Below are positions 1-8,754 of a stretch of DNA of 54,881 bases, piece after piece. The DNA comes from Trichodesmium erythraeum GBRTRLIN201 (lineage in GTDB: Bacteria > Cyanobacteriota > Cyanobacteriia > Cyanobacteriales > Microcoleaceae). Both the position numbers and the translations under genes were made by a program. The first letter of the stretch is position 1. The number at the start of each line of letters is the position of its first letter. The notes beneath the pieces were generated by a model. It had not been told where the DNA came from and made no database searches. It was given only the letters and a program-made list of their open reading frames with translations. The stretch lies in the NCBI GenBank assembly GCA_018457135.1, contig JAGGDU010000031.1, positions 1 to 54,881 of the forward strand, in the 5' to 3' direction.

Positions 1-59
1 TTATGGCAAATTTTTTCTGAAATTATTTTACCTTATTTCCCAACAACTCTAATATTCAT

Positions 60-810
60 TTATATGTTGAGGGTATTCAGCAAAAGGGTAAATATTTGTC
101 TGCTAATGGGAAAATATTGATTTATGCTTGTGAGATAGCAAGTGGTAAAGAAGGTAGAGAATTTGTTCGATAACTTCATCAACTCACACCGAGCAAATAT
201 TGCTGCCTCGTAAACACTGACTGGAAATGTTAGCAGAGGTGGTAACTGGAATTTAGAGGTAATATTTGCTCAACTTAAGTCGGCGTTAGCATTTACACCA
301 GAAGTTAAGGCAAGTTATGCCGGAGTGTTAGCAAATATTATGGTGAATACTACTAATGATATAGTGGATGATAGTGATCGTGTTACTTTCTCTAAGGAAA
401 GCTATTATTGAAGCGAACAGTACCCCGGAAAATGATGCTATTCGACTGACTGCAGGAGAAACATAGATATAATTTGACTATCTCAGAGAATAAGGAAGAT
501 GCTGCTACAGGAGATTTAGATATTATTGCTAGTGGTGGAGAAATAACGGTTATTTCTAAGGGAGAATAAAAGGCTTTTATTGATGCGGGGTGTGAGAGTG
601 CAATTAATGACAGGGTATTTCATGTTGTGGAAGATGCTGCTCTATTCTAATGCCGAAACCTCAGCAACAGTAATTGTTTACAATAGCAACAACGGCAAAT
701 TATTCTACAATGCTAATGATATAGAAGCAGAATTTGGAACTGGTGGTCAATTTATAAATCTAACTAATATTCCATCTATTAGTAAGGATGATTTCCTCAT
801 GAGAAAATAA
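60..810 (+). pseudogene. Remnant of DUF4347 / beta-helix / RTX-tail secreted protein gene
   Basis: Pieces of one long exoprotein gene can be read in order in shifting frames with internal stops. At 60-330 the fragments KILIYACEIASGKEGREFV, ANIAAS and GGNWNLEV match the DUF4347 domain found at the N-terminus of large cyanobacterial surface or secreted proteins. At 340-640 SKESYY/AIIEANSTPEND, NLTISENKEDAATGDLDI and DRVFHVVEDAAL resemble the SLREAI-type start of beta-helix (polymorphic outer-membrane protein-like) regions. At 640-810 SATVIVYNSN, GKLFYNAN and EFGTGGQF match the C-terminal tail of cyanobacterial RTX/calcium-binding proteins. The middle of the original gene is missing and at least three frame changes are needed, so it cannot make the protein. 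An open stretch from 580 covers only the tail. The family assignment is from memory of motifs. Confidence 0.7.
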
Positions 811-1227
811 GTGCTAACTACAGAAGTTAAAAAGTTAGACATAATTAGAGCTTGCTGATTAATTCTCAAAGGATGGGCACAAATTATGCTCATAGCCAAA
901 TTTTGCCGAGTACAAAAAGTAGCAGAAGTTGGGTAGCTTAAGCTCATGCATAGATCTGATTTCTCAAGGACTTAGGCAGAAAAATCAGGAGACAATTCTT
1001 ACCACTACCTCCGCGGTGACCAAGGCATTTATCTGTGCCGACCTGCTCCCTACAGCAGTTTTCATTTCATTAGACCACCGTAAGGGATCCTAGGAAGGTA
1101 TCTACAAGATTTTTTTTGGTTGTGACGATGTGGTTTATCAATCTGAAAATCGCTGTAATTGCTAATTGCATGCTTCCTAATTTCTACCCTCACAAGACAA
1201 AGAAAAGCAAATTCTAATTATACATAA

Positions 1228-1298
1228 TAGACCTCTCCAAAAATGCTGATTTGGAAATGGCGGGTTAAGGGCTTAAGAAGCTTTTCTGGAGATGTCTA
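1228..1298. mobile_element. 71-bp miniature inverted-repeat element (MITE-like)
   Basis: Inverted ends TAGACCTCTCCAAAAA (1228-1243) and TTTCTGGAGATGTCTA (1283-1298) match at 14 of 16 positions, and the interior is too short to code for anything. Both ends are bounded by TA, fitting a TA target duplication. The same terminal sequence (TAGACATCTCCAAAAT) occurs at 54583-54598 just before an IS5-type transposase relic, so this is probably a non-autonomous derivative of that element. The rest of 811-1501 shows no recognisable gene. Confidence 0.55.
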
Positions 1299-1501
1299 AT
1301 TAGCTAGTCAAAAGATCGAGTAGGGTGCGTTAATAAAATGTAAAGCACCGCCTCCACGAGAATATTTCAGTGTGTAAGAGGGAATAGCCATTCGCCCCTA
1401 AATATGGACTTTTATCTTTAATACTGAATAAAAACCATGCTATCGGATTTGATACAAGGCAACATTGAATACGCATCAGTCTATTAATACTAACAAGTAT
1501 T

Positions 1502-1873
1502 TTAAGGATTATTTTCCATACTACTTGTAGAAGGAGTAAGAGTGTTACCAGTAGTATTCTGTGGTTGTTCTATAAGTTCTTTTTGTTTATTGCGGAACTG
1601 TGTTGCTGCGTCATTTAGACTATCACGTTGTTCGAGCATATACTCCTTCATGTTCTGCTTATTTCCCAGTCTGGAGTTATGAATAATATCGAACATATCT
1701 ATCCCACCTGAACCAGTGAAAGGATCAGAGTTATCTATTGTTTGTAAATCCTTTAAAGGATTAACTGTATTATTGTTATAAGATTGAGCAAAAGTACCCT
1801 GAGGCAGGACTACCGTGATTATTCCTGTGGTTAAGGTACTCAAAAGAATTTTAGTGAAAAGTTGGGCAGGCAT
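1502..1873 (-). CDS. Small secreted hypothetical protein (123 aa)
   Basis: No family is recognised. The first 29 residues form a classical signal peptide: lysine at position 8, a hydrophobic core and a likely cleavage after TFAQ. The mature part is short, hydrophilic and rich in Asn, Gln, Ser and Thr, with a probable helix around residues 62-100 (QNMKEYMLEQRDSLNDAATQ) and a disordered C-terminus. It contains no cysteine, so it is not a lipoprotein. It stands alone: no neighbour is close enough to form an operon. The coherent signal peptide supports a real gene, but the reading frame is short and the function unknown. Confidence 0.6.
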   Translation of the reverse strand: MPAQLFTKILLSTLTTGIITVVLPQGTFAQSYNNNTVNPLKDLQTIDNSDPFTGSGGIDMFDIIHNSRLGNKQNMKEYMLEQRDSLNDAATQFRNKQKELIEQPQNTTGNTLTPSTSSMENNP

Positions 1874-2385
1874 AATGTAGTATTTTAGTTTTTTAGGGAA
1901 TTTATCAGATGTATTTAGGATACAACTTTTTTAATATTTTTTGATCAAGAAAATATATATAGTTTAATTCAAAATTCAGCTCTCACAAGTCAGAAGTTAA
2001 ATTATTACTTTGACTAAATTTGATAGTTTAAGAATGTCGTGATAGTAATGGCGACTGTTTTACCTAAAACTGAAGTTGATTTTTTTCCGAACTTTTAAAT
2101 GGCAGGCTTAAAAACTTGTTTTTTGGGTGGTGGTGTATGCTAATGATGGTCTATTATAACTATTTTGATATTGGGCTTGGGCAATGGGAGCATTTTGCTC
2201 CCTTACTAGGCATCATTAATTCACATATACCATCACTATACTATGAAGGATACCGTTTTTGGATCCGGTCCAGTCTGTCAGAGGTCTATGAACTAGACAA
2301 GTAATATGATAGTACCGAATGCTGAACTTGTGAGATAGGTCAGTCTTTGTTTTACCTATAGGCTAAGGGTTGGAGGATATCACAT
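1874..2385. other. Intergenic, nothing recognised
   Basis: AT-rich spacer between the small secreted protein and the ABC permease gene. A 62-codon open stretch at 2116-2304 has no coherent protein character and is not called. No terminator or RNA gene was seen. Confidence 0.5.
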
Positions 2386-3276
2386 CTAGGCAAACCGACG
2401 ACGTAATAGAGGTTGAATTGCGACTAGAGTCACAATATCAAAAACTAATAGCACTAGTAATGCTATCCCAAAGGAAATATCACCAAAAGGCGCTTCCATA
2501 ACTACACTACCAAAAGAGAAATTATGATGTAGATACAGATAACGAATAGGTTCGATCGCATAGCTCAAAGGATTTAAACTAGCTACTACTTGTAACCAAC
2601 TCGGCATAAAAGATAGAGGTGCCAGAGCAGTGCTAGCAAATAACAAAGGTAAATTAGTTACAAAAATCACGGCCAAAAGTTCAATGTGACCTGGTAAAGC
2701 AAAAGCCAGACCCAAGCTTAAACCAGTCACACCCAAAACTAACATTAAAATAATCAGGGCGATCGTAGCTAATCCCAATATATTAGGTAATCCTGCACCC
2801 AAAAATGCACCTGCACCAATGATAATAGCTGATTGAAGTAAACTCAGGGTGACGATAAAAGTAGCTGAGGCTAAGACAATAGAAAAGCGGGATGTCAATG
2901 GCGCTACCAATAGGCGGTTGAGAAAACCAAACTCTCGGTCAAACATCACTGGTAAGCCTGCATTAAGGGCACCAGCAAAAGCAGTAAAGACAATAATACC
3001 AGCACCGAGAAACTGTCCGTAGTTTTGACTTTCACCAAATAAGCCTTGAGGTACATTTTGGAAAAGTGCCCCAAATAGAATTAACCACATCAGAGGTTGA
3101 ATAATTCCAGCAATTAAAGTAGAAGGTCGTCGCTTCAGTTGAATAAATAACCGACGGGTTAATGCTAGAGTTTCTTGAAAAAAATCTCCTACTAGGGAAC
3201 CCGAAGTAAAGGTTGTCGTCTTAGCGTCAGACAACTGACTTATATTCTCTTGAGAAGGTGTAATAGTGCTACTCAT
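2386..3276 (-). CDS. ABC-2 type transporter permease, DrrB family
   Basis: Membrane subunit of an ABC exporter of the ABC-2 (DrrB/daunorubicin-resistance) class. A hydrophilic N-terminus of about 55 residues leads into six hydrophobic spans, the first around residues 55-75 (IAGIIQPLMWLILFGALF). The family-typical cytoplasmic stretch DREFGFLNRLLVAPL lies at about 113-127, and the region FMPSWLQVVASLNPLSYAIE before the last span is also characteristic. Length (296 aa) is normal. The partner ATPase (DrrA-like) is not in the window, so the permease is an orphan or is paired elsewhere. The substrate cannot be inferred; cyanobacterial homologues are usually annotated as multidrug, antibiotic or lipid exporters. 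Confidence 0.85.
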   Translation of the reverse strand: MSSTITPSQENISQLSDAKTTTFTSGSLVGDFFQETLALTRRLFIQLKRRPSTLIAGIIQPLMWLILFGALFQNVPQGLFGESQNYGQFLGAGIIVFTAFAGALNAGLPVMFDREFGFLNRLLVAPLTSRFSIVLASATFIVTLSLLQSAIIIGAGAFLGAGLPNILGLATIALIILMLVLGVTGLSLGLAFALPGHIELLAVIFVTNLPLLFASTALAPLSFMPSWLQVVASLNPLSYAIEPIRYLYLHHNFSFGSVVMEAPFGDISFGIALLVLLVFDIVTLVAIQPLLRRRFA

Positions 3277-3392
3277 ATTAGACTTTAGATATTATTAATG
3301 GAGATCCTAGAGAGTTTATTTTATATTATATTATCTTGGAACTAGTGATTAAAAACTGTCCAATTAGGTTAAATTATAGTGACAAAAAATCT

Positions 3393-4196
3393 ATGCTTCA
3401 ACTTTCTTTAGAAAATATAAAGGCAAAATTTAGGAAAATATTAATATATAAAATTGGAGCCAAATTACTTGGATATTATGAAAAGCTAATTCCTAGTTAT
3501 TCCTTAATTGGCAATACAGCATTTTTGGAACCTCACCACTTTGAGTGGGTGAACGAGATAGATGCAAATTGGATATTGATTAGAAAGGAATTAGATGAAC
3601 TCCTCAAATATCGAGATGATTTACCCAATTTTCAAGATATTTCTCCAGACCAAGCTGATTATACTAGCCCTGACGATTTGTGGAAAACATATTTTATGTA
3701 TGGGTATGGAATTAAAGCAGAAAAAAATTGTCAAAGATGCCCAGAAACAACTCGTTTAATTGAAAAAATTCCGGGAATGAAAACTGCATTCTTTTCGATT
3801 TTAATGCCTGGTAAACATATTCCGGAACACCGAGGTCCATACAAAGGAGTTATTCGTTATTTATTAGCATTAAAAGTACCTGAACCAAAAGAAAAATGTC
3901 GTATTCGCGTCGGAAATGAAACTCGTCATTGGGAAGAAGGAAAGAGTATGATTTTTGATGATTCTTTTCCTCATGAAGCTTGGAATGAAACTGATGGTGT
4001 TCGTGCTGTTTTATTTTTAGATGTCATGAGACCAATGCGTTTTCCTCTTTCATTTTTGAATGAATTAATGATGAAAATAATTGCAATTTCTCCCTATATT
4101 CAAGATGCAAATATTAATCAGAAACACTGGGAAGACCGTTTAGAAAAATTGTTTGGCAAGGAAAATCAAAAAGAAAAAGTTTCATCATCAACCTAA
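3393..4196 (+). CDS. Aspartyl/asparaginyl beta-hydroxylase-like (AspH/LpxO-type) oxygenase
   Basis: Predicted Fe(II)/2-oxoglutarate-dependent oxygenase of the AspH family, which hydroxylates proteins, small molecules or lipid A acyl chains (LpxO). The catalytic core shows HIPEHRGPYKGVIRYLLAL with the first iron histidine (H146) and WEEGKSMIFDDSFPHEAWN with the second (H194), followed by R204, the usual 2-oxoglutarate-binding arginine. The N-terminal 130 residues are less conserved, and a mildly hydrophobic N-terminus hints at membrane association. I start at ATG 3393; an in-frame TTG at 3336 would add 19 residues of ordinary sequence, and neither has a strong ribosome-binding site. The gene lies head-to-head with the ABC permease (about 115 bp apart) and 385 bp upstream of a GMC oxidoreductase. 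Substrate unknown. Confidence 0.8.
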   Translation: MLQLSLENIKAKFRKILIYKIGAKLLGYYEKLIPSYSLIGNTAFLEPHHFEWVNEIDANWILIRKELDELLKYRDDLPNFQDISPDQADYTSPDDLWKTYFMYGYGIKAEKNCQRCPETTRLIEKIPGMKTAFFSILMPGKHIPEHRGPYKGVIRYLLALKVPEPKEKCRIRVGNETRHWEEGKSMIFDDSFPHEAWNETDGVRAVLFLDVMRPMRFPLSFLNELMMKIIAISPYIQDANINQKHWEDRLEKLFGKENQKEKVSSST

Positions 4197-4243
4197 TCAT
4201 TTTAGTTATCTTCTTCACAATTAATACTTAATAATTAACAATA

Positions 4244-4263
4244 CCTCCTACTGCAGTAGGAGG
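4244..4263. terminator. Perfect 20-bp palindrome, possible terminator
   Basis: CCTCCTACTGCAGTAGGAGG is its own reverse complement and sits 48 bp after the oxygenase stop codon. The next bases include TTTTATTG but no clean U-run, so it may be a terminator or simply a palindromic repeat. The rest of 4197-4581 holds nothing else recognisable. Confidence 0.4.
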
Positions 4264-4581
4264 CTTAAGGCCTAATTTTATTGTCAAAAGTTGGGAAGTT
4301 GGTCGATGATTTGAGAATATTTATCTATTAATATTTTCTAGTTCCTATCCTTTGTTTAGAGACTAATTTTTGCTATTTTTCACAGTTAAATTCTAGCAGA
4401 ATAAAGTCAGTAGCAAAACCGAACTAGAAAAGTTTCTCAATCAACTCATTAATTTATCGGTAGTGGTGTACAAGTAGTAATTTTTGTATTTAGACTTCTC
4501 ACAGTGAAATGAGTTGACTTCTAAATATCACTACACATACAAACCCTATCAAAAAATCAAAAAATATATTGGGAGAGAGTA

Positions 4582-6096
4582 GTGGGTTACGATTTTGATG
4601 CAATTATTATTGGCAGCGGTGCAGGAGGAGGAACGATCGCCCATACTCTAGCAAAAGCTGGTAAACAGGTTCTTATAGTAGAACGTGGTCCAAGATTTAG
4701 TGATGTTGAAGCTTTCCAAGATGAGCAAAGAATGTTAATAAATAAAGAAGCTTTTGACGATCGCCAAATTGAAGTTAATGGACGTAACGCCCAACTTCAT
4801 ATTGCCGGAATATTAGGGGGTGGTACATCTTTATATGGAGGTGTATTAATGCGTCCAAGTCCTTATGACTTCCACCCTGGTAAATTCTATGACCAATGGC
4901 TACCCCGTCACCTGTGGGATTGGCCCATTACTTACGATGATATGGCTCCCTACTTCGAGCAAGCAGAAACATTATTTCATGTTGCTGGAGATCGGCCATA
5001 TAAAATGCCCAATGTAGGAACACCAAGCAAAGGTTATCCAGCTACAGTTCCTCCACTCGAGCCAATTAACCAACAATTGGAAAAAGGTATAAAAGATGCC
5101 GGGTTAATGCCATTTCATCTGCCCTTTGGTATAGATTTCAAAAGTTGTCTGCGTTGTTCAAAATGTCCTGGTTTCTACTGCCCAAATGAAGCTCGTGCTT
5201 CTACGGTAGTACGTACTATTGATAAGGCCACTCTTGATTACCACCTTCAAGTTCAAACTTTCACAGAAGCAGACCGTTTAGTTACTAACAGTCACCAAAA
5301 AGTTACAGGTATTCGCCTCCGTTGTCGCAAAACTAACAAAGTTCAAGAACTGACAGCTAAACTTTATATTCTTTCTGCGGGAGCTTTAGGTAGTCCAATT
5401 ATTTTGATGAAGTCTGGCTTAACAGGACGTAGCGGACAAGTAGGGCGTAATTATATGTATCATTGTGGTGCTTTAGTGGCAGGTTTATTCAAACAAGAGA
5501 CAGGAGGGGCAGATAAATTCATTAAACAATTAGGGTTTACAGACCTGTATCTGGGAAATAAAGAATTTACTCACAAATTGGGGTTAGCTCAAACAGTTCC
5601 TATTCCAGGACTTCTTTCCCTACAACAAAATTTCCCCATACCAATACCAAAAACCATCGCCGAATTTCTGCTCAAGCGAATGTTGGCAATAACTGGCATT
5701 GTGGAAGATTTACCCCAACAGGAAAATCGGATAGAATTAGGTAAAGATGGCAAAATTCGTCTATTTCACAAATTTCATCCTTATGATGTTTACCGTTCTC
5801 AATACTATAAGAGCAAATTAAAACAGGTATTCCGCTTGGCAGGATCAATATTATCTTTTGGAGCAACAGGTGATAAAGATGATATTCATACATCCCACCA
5901 GGTAGGTACAACTAGGTTTGGTACAGATCCTAATACATCTGTGCTTAACAAAGATTGTCGTTTACATGAGCATGAAAATGTTTTTGTTGTGGATGGTGGA
6001 TTTATGCCTAATGCTTTGGGTGTTAGTCCAGCTTTGACTATTGCGGCAAATGCTCTGAGAGTTGCGGATACTATATTACAAAAAGCTATAATTTGA
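4582..6096 (+). CDS. GMC family FAD-dependent oxidoreductase
   Basis: Flavoprotein of the glucose-methanol-choline oxidoreductase family, expected to oxidise an alcohol or sugar. The FAD-binding motif GSGAGGGTIAHTLAKAG lies at residues 12-28 with ERG at the end of beta-2. The C-terminal GMC_oxred_C domain ends in DGGFMPNALGVSPALTIAA, with the preceding SHQVGTTRFG. Four cysteines, C189, C192, C195 and C200 (CLRCSKCPGFYC), recall the Cys-rich Fe-S site of bacterial FAD glucose dehydrogenase and gluconate 2-dehydrogenase subunits; a cluster here is an inference. The GTG start at 4582 is supported by a purine-rich ribosome-binding site, GGGAGAGAG, at 4571-4579. Length (504 aa) is normal for the family. 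No signal peptide, and no small subunit or cytochrome partner is adjacent, so the electron acceptor is unclear. Confidence 0.88.
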   Translation: MGYDFDAIIIGSGAGGGTIAHTLAKAGKQVLIVERGPRFSDVEAFQDEQRMLINKEAFDDRQIEVNGRNAQLHIAGILGGGTSLYGGVLMRPSPYDFHPGKFYDQWLPRHLWDWPITYDDMAPYFEQAETLFHVAGDRPYKMPNVGTPSKGYPATVPPLEPINQQLEKGIKDAGLMPFHLPFGIDFKSCLRCSKCPGFYCPNEARASTVVRTIDKATLDYHLQVQTFTEADRLVTNSHQKVTGIRLRCRKTNKVQELTAKLYILSAGALGSPIILMKSGLTGRSGQVGRNYMYHCGALVAGLFKQETGGADKFIKQLGFTDLYLGNKEFTHKLGLAQTVPIPGLLSLQQNFPIPIPKTIAEFLLKRMLAITGIVEDLPQQENRIELGKDGKIRLFHKFHPYDVYRSQYYKSKLKQVFRLAGSILSFGATGDKDDIHTSHQVGTTRFGTDPNTSVLNKDCRLHEHENVFVVDGGFMPNALGVSPALTIAANALRVADTILQKAII

Positions 6097-6207
6097 CAGC
6101 AAAATTGATAGGATGTTTTAAAAGGTTAAAATTTATGCTGTGAGAGGCATTTAACAATCTGTTTTCACCCACTATTTTAAATAATGTGTCACTTTAGTGC
6201 TAAATTG

Positions 6208-6530
6208 ACGCGACTAGATAATGTAGCTGGGGAAGTAAAAAGGTTGGCGGGAAGCAGAAATTGAACTTGAAAAAACAGCTTTTATCCTAGTACGAAGAGG
6301 AAGCTCTGCCCCCTATAAACAAGAAGCCGATACCTAAAAAGCTAAATTTAGTAGACTACCATTAAAAGAAAATCTGGCAAACCCTAGATGGAAATAAAGG
6401 TGGGTAAAAGAAAGTATATGCACCCTTTCGGTGGCAATCTTTATTATTAGGAGCCCTATGAGGAGCGAAACTCTCATGTACAGTGGGTGGATATGAGGCG
6501 TGATATCTCTATCGACTAGTGAAACTCAAC
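6208..6530 (+). mobile_element. ORF-less group II intron relic
   Basis: The segment has intron-like ends. GCGACTAGATAATGTAGCTGGGG near 6210-6233 resembles the start of bacterial group II introns (GUGCGACU... class). A domain V-like hairpin at 6451-6489 is followed by a domain VI-like stem and the end ATCTCTATCGACTA. A CACC-CTTTC-GGTG hairpin (6421-6433) could be a shortened domain IV. There is no reverse transcriptase reading frame. The first base of the canonical GUGCG is altered (GACGCG) and domain V pairing is imperfect, so it is probably no longer active. No interrupted gene is recognisable on either side. Confidence 0.5.
6451..6489 (+). ncRNA. Group II intron domain V-like hairpin
   Basis: GAGCCCTATGAGGAGCGAAA followed by CTCTCATGTACAGTGGGT fits the domain V pattern: a 5' AGC catalytic triad, an upper stem ATGAG/CTCAT capped by a GAAA-type loop, and a 3' GTAC bulge region. 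The lower stem is partly mismatched against the usual GAGCCG/CGGUUC pairing, suggesting decay. Confidence 0.6.
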
Positions 6531-6725
6531 ACAACCTTACTATGATTTAATACGGTTCAGATCAGACCACTCATAAGTTATGAAACAGTTAAATCAGCTT
6601 TTCAAATTACAGGAGTGCCAAAAAAAATCCTTAACTGAACCATATTGTATTATGATTGAGTTTCGTTTTGAGACCTAACCTAAACTTATTGAGCTATATA
6701 TATTAGTTGTTTATAAAAAAATAAA

Positions 6726-7502
6726 ATGAAGACTGTTGTAATTACTGGAATTTCTGGCACTTTAGGTAGTGCGATGGGTAAAGCATATAAGTCACGGGGG
6801 TGGCAAGTTGTTGGTGTGACTCGTCAACCTAATTTAGAGGGAAATTTTTTTGATGAGCTATGTATTTCACCCCAAGAAACTATTGAGGATGCCAAAAAAC
6901 TCTTTGAGTATGACCCAGATGTGGTGATTTTGAATGCTGGTCAAATTGAGACGGAAGTGGGAGAGGGTGGCATCCCTGTAGTTGAGTTAGTGGAGTCGAT
7001 GAATAGGGTTAATTATTCTTGGCCTGCTGTTGTTGGTACTGAAGCAGCAAAGTTAGCTCGGAGCAGATGTTTAGATGTAATTGCCATTGGCTCAATTGCT
7101 GATGGGAGTCCCTCTTGTTTCGGACCTGTTTATCATTCTGGTAAAATAGCCCTACATTATTTTTGGTCTGGTGTCGGACCAATTGTTTATCATTCTAGTA
7201 AAAATATGATTCGCCTGCGGTTATATCGCCCTGGCGTAATTGCTGGTAAGTTTGCTTGGGCACCTGTAAATCGTTTGAATGATAAAGCTTATAAGATTCG
7301 AGAAAATCGCGTTAATTCTGCTCCACCTGCGGATCAGGTAGCCGAAAAAATAGTTAATTGGATAGAAAATAGTAAGGAATGGGTGGGAACTTATGATGAG
7401 CCTTTTGGCTTTAAGATTTTTAAGTATCTATTCGCTTTGTTTCCCAACTTTTTCTACAGATTACAGTTATATGGTTGGCCAAAAGGCAGTAAATTTATGT
7501 AG
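6726..7502 (+). CDS. SDR-family NAD(P)-dependent oxidoreductase with duplicated YxxxK segment
   Basis: Short-chain dehydrogenase/reductase with a Rossmann fold. The nucleotide-binding loop TGISGTLG is at residues 7-14 and NAG at about 79-81. Ser123, Tyr136 and Lys140 (YHSGK) form a catalytic set with the canonical Ser-x12-Tyr-x3-Lys spacing. A second, nearly identical segment GPIVYHSSK follows 19 residues later (Tyr155, Lys159). The DNA at 7117-7147 and 7171-7205 is clearly a local duplication. The protein (258 aa) is otherwise of normal SDR length. The duplication lengthens the loop between the active site and the following helix, so catalysis may be altered or lost. Substrate unknown. No operon partner is close; the group II intron relic lies just upstream. 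Confidence 0.8.
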   Translation: MKTVVITGISGTLGSAMGKAYKSRGWQVVGVTRQPNLEGNFFDELCISPQETIEDAKKLFEYDPDVVILNAGQIETEVGEGGIPVVELVESMNRVNYSWPAVVGTEAAKLARSRCLDVIAIGSIADGSPSCFGPVYHSGKIALHYFWSGVGPIVYHSSKNMIRLRLYRPGVIAGKFAWAPVNRLNDKAYKIRENRVNSAPPADQVAEKIVNWIENSKEWVGTYDEPFGFKIFKYLFALFPNFFYRLQLYGWPKGSKFM

Positions 7503-8754
7503 GAAATAGGGGAGTAAGACAGTAGAGAAGTAGGGAGGTTCTATGCAATTTCCCTACAGGGTTCTCTTTTTTTATGTTCCCAACCTGAAAACTACTATAA
7601 ATTTGAATATCTTTTCACTTATTGCTAGTAGGTGACCGCTGAGTAGTTACTATTTAGCTATTTAAAACAATTTGACTTAAATGCTTCAAAATTTGCAGAA
7701 CCCAATACAAATCTCTAGGGTTTCGAGTTATAAATAAACTTTAAATTCCATACTTATGATTTTCAGCTTTAACTAACTTGATAAAAGTGATTTTTTTGCC
7801 AGTAGTAATTAGACCATAACTAGTTTTTTTGTGAGAATTTCCCAGCATATATACTAATATTTTATCTAGTCTCACTTCCACAAAAGATGCAGATTTTTTT
7901 ATTCAATTACCATCACCAAAAGTTGTTTTTTTAATACTAGAATTTCAATTCTAACTTTGATAATTATTCCATCATCTTCGCTCTCTATTTATATCTAATT
8001 TTATGACTTAATATAGAAGGGTGTAAGATAAAAATCATCAATAAATAAAATCGGTTCTAGAACTTACATTTTGACTACATATTCTTAAAGTGGTAGATAA
8101 TTAAGTAAGTTAATAAATCCTCTTCTAACTTTATCTAAAAGTTTTTTTCTATGTCTATTATTTCTGGAAAATTTTCTTGCGACTCGGAGGGAAAATTATT
8201 ATCTTCAACTAACTGAATATTAAAGTTATCGACTAACTCCATAAGTCTACATTTTGAGCTGGAATTGTTTCTAGCATTAGTCTCCTGGTGCTTGAATAAT
8301 AAAAGATGCTAATTATGAGTTTTTCAATCTTCTTATATCCTCATCTTCCTATACCTCTATAAATGTATTGCTTTTTTTCTTAAGTAACCAATCACAAAAT
8401 AAATATATAGAGAAAGATGAGTAAAAATAGGTAACATAGTAGAAATGATTATAATAGCCCCAAAATAGATATTTTTATAATTATCAGTTTTAGTGGGATT
8501 TTGTAGTGCTTTTACAAATCTTTGTTCGTAGTAAAAATATTTATTTTATTATTTGTAGCATTATTTGATGAGACTGATATTAGTAATGACCTCTAGAAAG
8601 AATTTTGTTAATCGTGATAGATTTTTAATTTCCCCCCGCAGTATAGAGCTTTGAATATTTAATTTACATTCTATTTTTTATCTTTTCTTTTATTTGTTTT
8701 TCTTGATAAATATCATCACATCCATTTTGAAAATCAGTCTCATTGCTTCCTGTT
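7503..8754. other. 1.25-kb intergenic region, nothing recognised
   Basis: AT-rich spacer. A weak stem GTAGGGA/TCCCTAC (7530-7536 and 7551-7557) with a T-run at about 7567-7573 could end SDR transcription. A 35-codon minus-strand stretch at 8135-8242 reads cleanly but matches nothing I know. No RNA gene or IS end was recognised. Confidence 0.45.

Noticed and set aside
2116-2304. 62-codon plus-strand open frame
   Set aside because: No ribosome-binding site, an odd Trp/Tyr-rich composition and no family resemblance; probably chance.
8135-8242. 35-codon minus-strand frame (MELVDNFNIQLVEDNNF...)
   Set aside because: It reads like protein but is too short, with no ribosome-binding site or known family; left as unassigned.
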